From Streptomyces sp. Go-475 (GTDB lineage Bacteria; Actinomycetota; Actinomycetes; Streptomycetales; Streptomycetaceae), in the NCBI RefSeq assembly GCF_003330845.1, contig NZ_CP026121.1, positions 7,297,501 to 7,361,500 on the forward strand: a stretch of DNA of 64,000 bases, in the 5' to 3' direction. Every line of letters starts with the position of its first letter. The first letter of the stretch is position 1. Positions 17,824-25,665 of this stretch are shown here, piece by piece. Below the pieces are notes generated by a model. That model made no database searches. It was given only the letters and a program-made list of their open reading frames with translations, and had not been told where the DNA came from. Made by a program: the position numbers and the translations under genes.

Positions 17824-17865
17824 AACGTATGACACCGCGTGTCACCCCGCAAGGCACTGAGTGCC
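17824..17865 (-). promoter_or_regulatory. ccr operon promoter with palindrome filling the -35/-10 spacer
   Basis: On the minus strand the order is -35 TTGCGG (17852-17847), a 17-nt spacer (17846-17830) and -10 TACGTT (17829-17824). The perfect inverted repeat TGACAC-CGC-GTGTCA (17830-17844) occupies the spacer and abuts the -10. A second inverted repeat, GGCAC-TGA-GTGCC (17853-17865), lies just upstream of the -35. A protein bound here would block RNA polymerase. The adjacent TetR regulator is the obvious candidate, but this is inference. Confidence 0.6.
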
Positions 17866-17963
17866 AGAACTTGCTCTCAGATGAAATCTTTACGTAACAA
17901 ATGAGCGATGATCGATCGAATGGCCGCTTCAAGGGCCTGCAAAACGGCCCCTGACATGCCAAA

Positions 17964-17987
17964 ACGGCCACCCCGTGGGGTGGCCGT
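17964..17987 (-). terminator. Rho-independent terminator of the tetR gene
   Basis: The hairpin ACGGCCACCCC / GGGGTGGCCGT (11-bp arms) is followed on the minus strand by TTTT. It begins about 20 bp after the tetR stop. Confidence 0.75.
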
Positions 17988-18008
17988 CATCACACAGCTG
18001 GAAGAGGC

Positions 18009-18818
18009 TCAGCGCTCCTTGAGGGCCTGCTCGATCGTCCGCATGACCTCGTCCAGAGGGGCGTCGGTGCGGGCGACCGTCACCAGCACCTCGCCCTGCG
18101 CCGAGGCCGTGGCGACGGCCGGCTGCGGTTCCGTGGAGCGCCCGGCCCCGATGCCCGAGCCGAAGGTCTTGCGCACGATCGCGAAGGCGTGGTCCAGCTG
18201 CGCCTCCACGTCCCCCTGCCCGCCGGCCCTCAGCCAGCGCCGCAGCACGTGGTTGTGGGCGGTGACGACCGCGGAGGCGGCCACCTCCGCCAGCAGCGGG
18301 TCGTCGTTGGCGTCGTCGGCGTGCGCGCGCTCGTCGAAGTGGCCGAGGAGGTAGCGGGTGAACAGGCGCTCGTAGCGGGCCACCGACGCGATCTCCGCCT
18401 CGCGCAGGGTGGGCACCTCGCGGGTCAGCTTGTAGCGGGCGACCGAGATCTCCGGCCGGGCCGCGTACATCCGCATGACTTCCTTGATGCCGCGGCACAC
18501 CGTGTCGAGCGGATGCTCGTGCGCGGGCGCGGCGTTGAGTACCGCCTCGGCGCGGATCAGGGTGTCGTCGTGGTCGGGGAAGATCGCCTCTTCCTTGGAG
18601 CGGAAGTGGCGGAAGAAGGTGCGGCGCGCGACCCCGGCCTGGGCCGCGATCTCGTCGACGGTGGTCGCCTCGTACCCCTTGGTCGCGAACAGCTCCATCG
18701 CGGCGGCCGCCAGTTCCCGGCGCATCTTGAGCCGCTGGGCGGCGGCACGGGAGCCTGCGGCACTCTCCGGCGCGTCGGTCGTAGCTGGTGTACGTGCGGA
18801 CTTGGCGGGCTGGGACAT
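18009..18818 (-). CDS. TetR-family transcriptional regulator
   Basis: This 269-residue regulator has an N-terminal TetR HTH (about residues 35-85): MELFATKGYEATTVDEIAAQ, AGVARRTFFRHFRSKEEAIF. The C-terminal ligand-binding domain is helical and ends in a linker rich in Ala/Val (ATASAQGEVLVTVARTDAP) and a final helix. The preferred start is the ATG at 18818 (MSQPAKSART); an ATG at 18836 would add six residues. It lies between the ccr operon and the 3-hydroxyacyl-CoA dehydrogenase gene, so it probably senses an acyl-CoA and controls one or both. It has its own terminator. Confidence 0.9.
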   Translation of the reverse strand: MSQPAKSARTPATTDAPESAAGSRAAAQRLKMRRELAAAAMELFATKGYEATTVDEIAAQAGVARRTFFRHFRSKEEAIFPDHDDTLIRAEAVLNAAPAHEHPLDTVCRGIKEVMRMYAARPEISVARYKLTREVPTLREAEIASVARYERLFTRYLLGHFDERAHADDANDDPLLAEVAASAVVTAHNHVLRRWLRAGGQGDVEAQLDHAFAIVRKTFGSGIGAGRSTEPQPAVATASAQGEVLVTVARTDAPLDEVMRTIEQALKER

Positions 18819-18954
18819 GCCCTGAACGTACTCCATGTGCGCAGCTCGGTGCGCATGACCTGGTTCTCCGCCCCCTCCGGAGGGGGGCGGGAACCGGTCC
18901 GGGCCGAGCAGGCCGCCCCACTCGGAGCCGGACCGGAACCAGTCGCCGGGACGC

Positions 18955-20760
18955 TCAGCGCTTGGCATATTCGCGGAAACCACGGCCGGTCTTGCGGCCG
19001 AGGCAGCCCGCGGCCACCAGGTGCTCCAGCAGGGGCGCCGGGGCGAGGCCCGGGTCGCGGAACTCGCGGTGCAGGACCTTCTCGATGGCGAGCGAGACGT
19101 CCAGCCCGACGACGTCCAGCAACTCGAACGGGCCCATCGGGTAGCCGCCGCCCAGCTTCATCGCCGCGTCGATGTCGTCGAGGGACGCGTAGTGCTCCTG
19201 GACCATCTTGATCGCGTTGTTCAGGTACGGGAACAGCAGCGCGTTCACGATGAAACCGGCGCGGTCCCCGCAGTCGACGGCGTGCTTCCTGATCCTGCCG
19301 CAGACCTCGCGGACCGTCGCGTGGACGTCGTCGGCGGTCAGCACCGTCCGGACGACCTCGACCAGCTTCATGGCCGGCGCCGGGTTGAAGAAGTGCATGC
19401 CGATCACGTCCTGCGGACGCGCGGTGGCCCGGGCGCAGGCGACGACCGGCAGGGACGAGGTGGTGGTGGCCAGGACCGCGCCCGGCTTGCAGACCTTGTC
19501 CAGCGCGGCGAACAGCTGCCGCTTGACCTCCAGGTCCTCGGCGACCGCCTCGACGGCCAGGTCCACGTCCGCGAAGTCGTCGTACGTGCCCGTGGCGGTG
19601 ATGCGGTCCAGGGTCTCGGCGGCGGCCTCGGCGGTCATCCGGCCCTTGTCGACCGAGCGGGCCAGGGACTTGCCGATCCGGGCCTTGGCGGCCTGCGCCT
19701 TCTCCTCGCTGCGGGCCGCCAGCACGACCTCGTACCCGGCCTTGGCGAAGACCTCGGCGATACCGGAGGCCATCGTCCCGGAGCCGGCGACACCGACCGA
19801 GCGGACCGTGCGGCCGGCGACCGTGTCGCCGCCCTCCTGCGGGGTGAGCGCGTCCGGCACGACCGTGCCGCTGCCCGGCGCCTCGTACGTGTAGAAACCG
19901 CGCCCCGCCTTGCGGCCGGTCAGACCCGCTTCGCTGAGCTGCTTGAGGATGGGCGCGGGGGCGTGCAGCCGGTCGCGGGAGGCGGCGTACATGGCCTCCA
20001 GGACCGTGCGGGCGGTGTCGACGCCGATCAGGTCGAGCAGCGCCAGCGGACCCATGGGCAGACCGCAGCCGAGCCGCATCGCGGCGTCGATGTCCTCGCG
20101 GGAGGCGTACTTCGCCTCGTACATCGCGGCGGCCTGGTTCAGGTAGCCGAACAGCAGGCCGTCGGCGACGAAACCGGGCCGGTCGCCGACCGCGACGGGC
20201 TCCTTGCCCAGGTCGAGCGCGAGGTCGGTGACCGCCGTGACGGCCGCCGGGGCGGTCAGCACCGAGGAGACGACCTCGACCAGGCGCATCGCCGGGGCCG
20301 GGTTGAAGAAGTGCAGGCCCAGCACCCGCTCGGGACGCGCCGAGTCGGCGGCCAGCCGGGTGACGGACAGGGCGTTGGTGCCGGTCGCCAGGATGGTCTC
20401 GGGGCGCACGATCCCGTCGAGCTCCCGGAAGATCTGCTGCTTGACCTCGTACGACTCCGGCGCGACCTCGATGACCAGGTCGGCGTCGGCCGCCGCCCGC
20501 AGGTCGGCGGAGGTGCGGACGCGGCCCAGGATCTCGGCGCGCTCCTGCTCGGTCAGCCGCCCGCGCTCGACGCCACGGGCCGTGGAGGCCTCCAGGGCGG
20601 CGACGCACTTCGCGGCCTGGGCCTCGCTGATGTCGATGCCGACGACCTCGCGGCCGGCCTTGGCGAGGACCTCGGCGATGCCGGTGCCCATCGTGCCGAG
20701 GCCGACGACGGCGACGGTCCGCAGCGGGGACAGGGACGGGTCGGAAAGGGGAGTGGCCAT
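18955..20760 (-). CDS. Tandem (duplicated) 3-hydroxyacyl-CoA dehydrogenase
   Basis: This 601-residue protein is two complete PaaH/Hbd-type 3-hydroxyacyl-CoA dehydrogenases in series (about residues 1-310 and 318-601). Each has an NAD motif (VAVVGLGTMGTGIAEVLAKA; VGVAGSGTMASGIAEVFAKA), the catalytic His in HFFNPAPAM and a C-terminal dimerisation domain ending in GRKAGRGFYTYE or GRKTGRGFREYAKR. The second half keeps the catalytic-region Asn in GFIVNALLFPYLN. The first half reads GFVADGLLFGYLN, with Asp there, so its activity may be altered. It probably oxidises 3-hydroxybutyryl-CoA or reduces acetoacetyl-CoA, supplying crotonyl-CoA precursors for Ccr. The ATG at 20760 has GGAGT upstream. Confidence 0.93.
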   Translation of the reverse strand: MATPLSDPSLSPLRTVAVVGLGTMGTGIAEVLAKAGREVVGIDISEAQAAKCVAALEASTARGVERGRLTEQERAEILGRVRTSADLRAAADADLVIEVAPESYEVKQQIFRELDGIVRPETILATGTNALSVTRLAADSARPERVLGLHFFNPAPAMRLVEVVSSVLTAPAAVTAVTDLALDLGKEPVAVGDRPGFVADGLLFGYLNQAAAMYEAKYASREDIDAAMRLGCGLPMGPLALLDLIGVDTARTVLEAMYAASRDRLHAPAPILKQLSEAGLTGRKAGRGFYTYEAPGSGTVVPDALTPQEGGDTVAGRTVRSVGVAGSGTMASGIAEVFAKAGYEVVLAARSEEKAQAAKARIGKSLARSVDKGRMTAEAAAETLDRITATGTYDDFADVDLAVEAVAEDLEVKRQLFAALDKVCKPGAVLATTTSSLPVVACARATARPQDVIGMHFFNPAPAMKLVEVVRTVLTADDVHATVREVCGRIRKHAVDCGDRAGFIVNALLFPYLNNAIKMVQEHYASLDDIDAAMKLGGGYPMGPFELLDVVGLDVSLAIEKVLHREFRDPGLAPAPLLEHLVAAGCLGRKTGRGFREYAKR

Positions 20761-21154
20761 CGCGGGACTCCAGGATGAGGGTGACGACGGGGAACGCCGC
20801 CCGGGTGCGCCGAAGACGGCCGGCGGGAAGCCGGACGCCGGGCGCACCGGGTGCGTGTGAAGTGTGGGTGTGGGCCGGGCTGCGAGCGCACACGCCCGGT
20901 GCCGTCTCCACGGGCGTGCACACGCCCGGAGAGCATCGGCCGTTCCGACCGGCCCTGTCCCGGGGCCGAGCCGTACTGCGGTACCTGAGGCACCGAACCG
21001 ACTGCTCTCACGGTGGCCGCGTCACCAGACCACCGCGAGGAATGCGAGTGGGTAACTCGCTCGTCTGAGCTTAACTGGCGGGTAACGAGCGCGCCAGTCC
21101 CCGTGTTTGTGATGTACGTCCCGCGCGGCTCGCGGCCCGCCTAACCTCTCAGTC
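20761..21154. other. 394-bp divergent intergenic region with two palindromes
   Basis: No gene is supported here. The region carries the promoters of the dehydrogenase (minus) and the HEAT gene (plus). Two operator-like elements stand out: GCGAGT-GGGTA-ACTCGC (21044-21060) and the near-palindrome TTAACTGGCGGGTAA (21071-21085); both contain GGGTAA. A -10-like TAACCT (21142-21147) lies 7 nt before the HEAT start. The rest shows nothing I recognise. Confidence 0.5.
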
Positions 21155-21730
21155 ATGGACGAAGAGTTGCGATCACTCACGGAGCGCTTACGGCAGGAGT
21201 CGGGGGCGTCGCCCGCGTTCGAGCGGCTCGTGGCGACCGACGACCTCGACGCCCTGGCGGCGGTGCTGACCGAACCCGGGCAACCGCTCTGGGCGCGGGA
21301 GCTGGCCGCGTTCCGGCTCGGTCTCGCGGGGGACCGGCGGGCCTTCGAGGCCCTGGTGCTGCTGCTCAACCACCGCGATCCACCGCGCTGCGCCTCCGCC
21401 GCGTACGCACTGGCCCGGCTCGGCGACCCGCGCACCGCCCGCGCGGCCGCCGCCCTCGCCACCAACGAGCTGCGCGTCGCCTACGCCCTGCACCCCGTGC
21501 GGCTCCTGGTCGAGCTGCGTGCCCCCGAGGCCGTACCCGCGCTGATCACCACCCTGCAGCGCCGGCTGCGCCCGCACGACCCGTACCGCCGTGTGGCCCT
21601 CGCCTGCGTGGACGGACTGGGCGCGCTCGGGGACGGCCGGGCCAGACCGGTGCTGAACGAGGCCCTGGCGCATCCGGCGCTCGCCGAGGCGGCGGTGCGG
21701 GCGCTGGGGCGGATCCCGAGGCAGCGGTGA
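21155..21730 (+). CDS. HEAT-repeat protein with an in-frame TTA codon
   Basis: This 191-residue protein is built of short helical HEAT/PBS-lyase-like repeats, for example LWARELAAFRLGLAGDRRAF, CASAAYALARLGDPRTARAA and VALACVDGLGALGDGRARP. These form a solenoid for protein contacts; no catalytic residues are seen. Leu12 is encoded by TTA (21188-21190), the only in-frame TTA I found in the window, so translation should depend on the bldA tRNA. A -10-like TAACCT 7 nt before the ATG and the lack of a ribosome binding site suggest a leaderless mRNA. The function is unknown. It converges on the GNAT gene 7 bp away. Confidence 0.85.
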   Translation: MDEELRSLTERLRQESGASPAFERLVATDDLDALAAVLTEPGQPLWARELAAFRLGLAGDRRAFEALVLLLNHRDPPRCASAAYALARLGDPRTARAAAALATNELRVAYALHPVRLLVELRAPEAVPALITTLQRRLRPHDPYRRVALACVDGLGALGDGRARPVLNEALAHPALAEAAVRALGRIPRQR

Positions 21731-21737
21731 GGACTCG

Positions 21738-22265
21738 TCAGTCGGGGAGTCCCTTCGCGTACCGCACCTCCGGGACCTCGGCCCCGGCCACCGCGAAGGG
21801 CTCCTCGGTGCCGTCCGCGCGGAAGCCCGCCCGTTCGTAGAAGCGGCGGGCCCGGGCGTTCTCCTTGAGCACCCACAGGAGCACACGGCCGTGGCCCGCG
21901 GCGGCGCAGCGCGCGACCGACTCGGCGAGCAGCGCCCGCCCCGCGCCTCGTCCCACCTGCTCCGGATGGACGTAAAGGGCGTACAACTCGGCGTCTTCGG
22001 TGAGAACTTCGCCGTCCCGGTAGGGGCCGTGGCACGACCAGCCGATGACTTCGCCCGCGGTGTCCTCGGCGACCAGGTTCCGCACACTGCCGTCGGACCG
22101 CGCGAGACGCGCGCGCCGCCGCTCGGCGTCCGCCGCGACGCTGAGTCCGTCCAGGTACGGCTGCGGGATCAGGCCCCGGTAGGCGGTCTGCCAGCCGCGG
22201 ACGCGGATCTCCGCGACGCGGTCGCAGTCGGCGAGCGTCATCTCCCGGATCCGGAGACCGTTCAT
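21738..22265 (-). CDS. GNAT-family N-acetyltransferase
   Basis: This 175-residue acetyltransferase has the N-terminal IREMTLADCDRVAEIRVRGW, the acetyl-CoA pyrophosphate loop in YVHPEQVGRGAGRALLAESV, and the final strand/helix LLWVLKENARARRFYERAGF. The substrate cannot be predicted. It overlaps the ridA stop by four bases (ATGA), so it is translated from the same mRNA as the RidA-like protein. Confidence 0.9.
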   Translation of the reverse strand: MNGLRIREMTLADCDRVAEIRVRGWQTAYRGLIPQPYLDGLSVAADAERRRARLARSDGSVRNLVAEDTAGEVIGWSCHGPYRDGEVLTEDAELYALYVHPEQVGRGAGRALLAESVARCAAAGHGRVLLWVLKENARARRFYERAGFRADGTEEPFAVAGAEVPEVRYAKGLPD

Positions 22266-22660
22266 TCCGCCACCACCGCGAACGCCTCGACCTCCAGCAG
22301 GAACTCGGGGCGGACCAGCCCCGCGACCCGCACCGCCGACGCCGCCGGCAGCCGGTCGTCGGGTATGTGCTCGGCGCGGGCGGCCCGGATCGCGGGCATG
22401 TGGGCCATGTCCGTGACGAAATAGGTCAGTTTGACGACGTCGTCGAAGGTCGCCCCGGCGGCGGCCAGGCAGCGCCGGAGGTTCTCGAAGACCTGGCGGG
22501 CCTGTGCCGCCGGGTCGCCCTCGCCGACCGGTTCGCCCCGCTCGTCGAGCGCGAGCTGACCGGAGACCGCCACGAAACGGCCCGTGCCCATGACCACGTG
22601 GCTGTACTGGGCCGCGGCGGCCACTCCGGCGGGGGCGGGGATCCTCGTCAGCTCACTCAT
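22262..22660 (-). CDS. RidA/YjgF-family enamine/imine deaminase
   Basis: This 132-residue RidA-fold protein likely hydrolyses reactive enamines or imines released by PLP enzymes. AQYSHVVMGTGRFVAVSGQL and the conserved VRVAGLVRPEFLLEVEAFAV match the family. The classical substrate-binding Arg region is represented by RPEFLLEVEA. The ATG at 22660 is used; an ATG at 22678 adds six residues. It is coupled to the downstream GNAT gene. Confidence 0.88.
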   Translation of the reverse strand: MSELTRIPAPAGVAAAAQYSHVVMGTGRFVAVSGQLALDERGEPVGEGDPAAQARQVFENLRRCLAAAGATFDDVVKLTYFVTDMAHMPAIRAARAEHIPDDRLPAASAVRVAGLVRPEFLLEVEAFAVVAE

Positions 22661-22721
22661 GGGTCCATGGTGGACCATGGGTCTGACAGGGCCCGCCCCC
22701 GACGGACGGGCCGTCAACCGC

Positions 22722-24317
22722 TCAGCCGCGGAAGCCGAGCAGGCCGTGCAGCGTCGAGCCCTTCGCGGAGGCCGACCCGGCCTTCGCCGAGGGCCCCTCG
22801 GCCGACGCCGCCGGCTTCGGGTCCGGCAGCGCCGCGCACACCGCGTCCGCCTCGCCGTACCCGCGCGGCACGGTGCCGTCGGTCAGGTACGCCGCCAGGT
22901 GCTTGTCCAGGCAGGCGTTGCCGCTCAGCGTGATGCCGTGGTTGCCGCCGCCCTCCTCGACCACCAGGCTGGAGCGGGCCAGCAGGTGGTGGACGGTGAC
23001 GCCGCCCTGGTACGGGGTGGCCGCGTCGCCGGTCGCCTGGAACAGCAGCACGGGCGGCAGCTTGCCGTTGGCGACGTTCACCGGGCGCAGCGAGTCCGTC
23101 GGCCAGAACGCGCACGGCGCGTTGTACCAGGCGTTGTTCCAGGTCATGAACGGTGCCTTCTCGTGCACCGCCCAGTTGTCCTTGCGCCACTGCCGCCAGT
23201 CGCGCGGCCAGCCGACGTCCCGGCACTGCACCGAGGTGTAGATGCTGTAGCCGTTGTCGCCGGAGGCGTCCACCGCGCCGAAGTTTTCGTACGCGTCGAC
23301 CAGCGGCTCGGGGTCCTTGTCGTTCACGTACGCCGCGAACGCCTCCGCCAGGTCCGGCCAGTAGCCGTTGTAGTAGCCGCCCGGGATGAAGGTGTCCTCC
23401 AGCTCCGAGGCGCCCACCGAGCCGCCGGCCGGCTTCTTCGCCACGGCGGACCGCATCGCGTACCACTTGGCCTCGACCTTCTCCGGATCGGTGCCGAGCC
23501 GGTACGTCGCGTCGTGCTCGGCGACCCAGGCCAGGAAGGCGCGGTGGCGGTCGTTGAAGGCCACGTCCTGGTTGAGGTTGGCCTCGTACCAGACGTCCGT
23601 GGGGTCGACCACCGAGTCCAGGACCAGGCGGCGCACCCGCTCCGGGAAGAACTTGGCGTAGACCGCGCCCAGGTAGGTGCCGTACGAGTAGCCGAAGTAG
23701 TTGATCTTCTTCGCGCCCAGGGCCTGCCGGATCGCGTCCATGTCCCGTACGGCGCTCGTGGTGTTGACGTACGGCAGCAGGTGCCCGTACTTCTCGCCGC
23801 AGGCGGCGGCGAAGGACTTGGCGCGGTCGAGGTTGGCCTTCTCGATCGCGGGCGTGCTGGGCAGCGAGTTCGGGCGGACCGGGGCGAAGTGGCCCGGCTT
23901 GCAGTCCAGGGCGGGCTCGCTCGCTCCCACGCCGCGCGGGTCGAAGCCGATGACGTCGTACTGGGCCGCGACCTCCTTCGGCAGCGCGGACGCGACGAAC
24001 CCGGCGAGCGTCAGACCGCTGCCGCCGGGACCGCCCGGGTTGACCAGGAGCGGGCCCTGGTAGGTCTTGGCGGTGTGCGGGACGCGGGACAGGGCGAGGG
24101 TGATCTGCTTCCCGTGCGGCCTGCGGTGGTCGAGCGGCACCTTCAGCGACGCGCACTGCAGCGTCGGGTAGTTGTCGGTGGCGCAGTTCTTCCAGGTGAG
24201 CTTCGCGGTCTGTACGGAGCCGGCGGTGCCGGGTGCGTTCGCCTCGGCGGGAACGGCCGTGAAGGCCCCGGCCATGACGACGGCGGCGCCGCACAGCGCG
24301 GCTGCGCGTTTTCTCAT
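22722..24317 (-). CDS. Secreted tripeptidyl aminopeptidase, alpha/beta hydrolase (TAP/SlpD family)
   Basis: This 531-residue secreted serine exopeptidase has a Sec signal peptide (MRKRAAALCGAAVVMAGAFT then AVPAEA). The alpha/beta-hydrolase core shows the oxyanion region LLVNPGGPGGSGLTLAG, the nucleophile Ser in YFGYSYGTYLG, Asp in FQATGDAATPYQGG and His in GGGNHGITLSGN. Cysteines near the C-terminus (CRDVGWP, APCAFWP, NACLDK, AVCAALP) could form disulphides. The last 35 residues are Ala/Ser-rich and disordered. Enzymes of this family trim tripeptides from secreted proteins and help use extracellular peptides. Confidence 0.92.
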   Translation of the reverse strand: MRKRAAALCGAAVVMAGAFTAVPAEANAPGTAGSVQTAKLTWKNCATDNYPTLQCASLKVPLDHRRPHGKQITLALSRVPHTAKTYQGPLLVNPGGPGGSGLTLAGFVASALPKEVAAQYDVIGFDPRGVGASEPALDCKPGHFAPVRPNSLPSTPAIEKANLDRAKSFAAACGEKYGHLLPYVNTTSAVRDMDAIRQALGAKKINYFGYSYGTYLGAVYAKFFPERVRRLVLDSVVDPTDVWYEANLNQDVAFNDRHRAFLAWVAEHDATYRLGTDPEKVEAKWYAMRSAVAKKPAGGSVGASELEDTFIPGGYYNGYWPDLAEAFAAYVNDKDPEPLVDAYENFGAVDASGDNGYSIYTSVQCRDVGWPRDWRQWRKDNWAVHEKAPFMTWNNAWYNAPCAFWPTDSLRPVNVANGKLPPVLLFQATGDAATPYQGGVTVHHLLARSSLVVEEGGGNHGITLSGNACLDKHLAAYLTDGTVPRGYGEADAVCAALPDPKPAASAEGPSAKAGSASAKGSTLHGLLGFRG

Positions 24318-24454
24318 GGAGTCCTCCCAGGACGGCGGGATGTCGGGCCGCGAGGGTCACCGTCCTCGCCGCATCGTCCCGGAAAGCGGTCCCGGAAGAA
24401 CTCATTCCGTCAAATTGATGACCCAGTTGGATCTTCGGATGCGCTCGTATGCTC

Positions 24455-25495
24455 CTAAATGAGCGAGAGTTGGGTCGGCCCGGACACCGGCGGCTCCTTT
24501 GCCGGCTCGGGGGGCCGGATCCGCCGCGGCATCCCCGCGCGCGTGGGTCCGATGCCGTACTCCTCGGCCAGTTCGTGCACCTGACGGGTGATCCGGCGCT
24601 GGTACCACTTCGGGGCGTAGGAGCCCTCCGCGTACAGCCGCTCGTAGCGCGGCACCAGGTGCGGGTGGTGCTGTCCCAGCCAGGTCATGAACCACTCGCG
24701 GGCGCCGGGCCGCAGGTGCAGCACCAGGGGCGTGACGGACGTGGCGCCCGAGGCCGCAATCGCCCGTACGGTGGCGCGCAGTTGGGCCGGCTGGTCGCTC
24801 AGGAACGGGATCACCGGCGCCATCAGCACACCGCAGCCGATGCCGTGCTCGCCGAAGGTCCGCACGACCTCGAGGCGCCGCTCCGGCGCGGGCGTGCCCG
24901 GCTCGACGGTGCGCCACAGCTCCTGGTCGGTGAAGCCGACCGAGACGGAGATGCCCACGTCGGTCACCTCGGCGGCCTGCCTGATCAGGTCCAGATCGCG
25001 AAGGATCAGCGTGCCCTTGGTCAGGATCGAGAAGGGGTTCGCGTGGTCGCGCAGGGCCGAGATGATGCCCGGCATCAGGCGGTAGCGGCCCTCGGCGCGC
25101 TGGTAGCAGTCGACGTTCGTGCCCATCGCGATGTGCTCGCCCTGCCAGCGGTGCGAGCCGAGCTGCCGGCGCAGCAGCTCCGGGGCGTTGATCTTGACGA
25201 CGATCTGGCTGTCGAAGCCGAGTCCCGTGTCGAGGTCGAGGTAGCTGTGCGTCTTGCGCGCGAAGCAGTACACGCACGCGTGCGTGCAGCCCCGGTAGGG
25301 GTTGACCGTCCACTGGAACGACATCCGGGAGACCGCCGGCACCCGGTTGATGATCGAGCGGGCCCGGATCTCGTGGAACGTGATCCCGGCGAACTCCGGC
25401 GTGTCGAAGGTGCGGGTCGTCACCGCGTCCGCGCCGAACAGCGCGGCATCGGCCCGGCTGTGTTCGGAGTCCACTGCGAGGTTCTCCCAGCGCAT
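24455..25495 (-). CDS. Radical SAM protein, Rv2578c / SplB-like family
   Basis: This 346-residue radical SAM enzyme has the [4Fe-4S] motif CxxxCxxC in GCTHACVYCFARKTH, preceded by SFQWTVNPYRGC, which places it in the Rv2578c/spore-photoproduct-lyase-like family. VKINAPELLRRQL, GISVSVGFTDQELWRTVEPG and VLMAPVIPFLSD follow. The ATG at 25495 has GAGGAGG 5-11 nt upstream. The exact reaction is not established. SplB relatives repair UV lesions, which fits the SOS-like palindrome in its promoter. Confidence 0.9.
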   Translation of the reverse strand: MRWENLAVDSEHSRADAALFGADAVTTRTFDTPEFAGITFHEIRARSIINRVPAVSRMSFQWTVNPYRGCTHACVYCFARKTHSYLDLDTGLGFDSQIVVKINAPELLRRQLGSHRWQGEHIAMGTNVDCYQRAEGRYRLMPGIISALRDHANPFSILTKGTLILRDLDLIRQAAEVTDVGISVSVGFTDQELWRTVEPGTPAPERRLEVVRTFGEHGIGCGVLMAPVIPFLSDQPAQLRATVRAIAASGATSVTPLVLHLRPGAREWFMTWLGQHHPHLVPRYERLYAEGSYAPKWYQRRITRQVHELAEEYGIGPTRAGMPRRIRPPEPAKEPPVSGPTQLSLI

Positions 25496-25521
25496 GACGC
25501 CTCCTCGGTAGCACTGCCCAC

Positions 25522-25575
25522 AGAATAGAACACATGTTCCCTTGATCGTGCGAGGGTGTTTTCCGAACGTGTTCG
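25522..25575 (-). promoter_or_regulatory. SOS-like promoter: GAAC-N4-GTTC palindrome next to a -10
   Basis: On the minus strand a -10-like TATTCT (25527-25522) directly follows the palindrome GAAC-ACAT-GTTC (25528-25539), which matches the core of the actinobacterial LexA box (CGAAC-N4-GTTCG) but not its outer bases. A second element, CGAAC-GT-GTTCG (25564-25575), matches the half-sites but with a 2-nt spacer. LexA control of the radical SAM gene is inferred. Confidence 0.45.
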
Positions 25576-25665
25576 ACCGGGTTGGGCCCCCCCGATTTGG
25601 GCGGCCGGGCGGCGGGGTGGTTGGCTTGCCCCGACCCCCGAGCAACCATGTCCTGGAGGAAAGCG

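Larger units (their letters stand above)
17628..18008. other. Intergenic region: ccr leader and promoter, tetR terminator
   Basis: No gene is supported in these 381 bases. The half next to ccr is a probable untranslated leader of about 190 nt. The promoter and two palindromes lie at 17824-17865. A more A+T-rich stretch (17878-17935) follows, then the tetR terminator. Long stop-free frames reading through the leader have no protein-family support. Confidence 0.7.

Noticed and set aside
22658..22680. Repeated CCATGG as an operator
   Set aside because: Each 6-mer is palindromic by itself (NcoI site) and overlaps the ridA start codons, so the symmetry is trivial.
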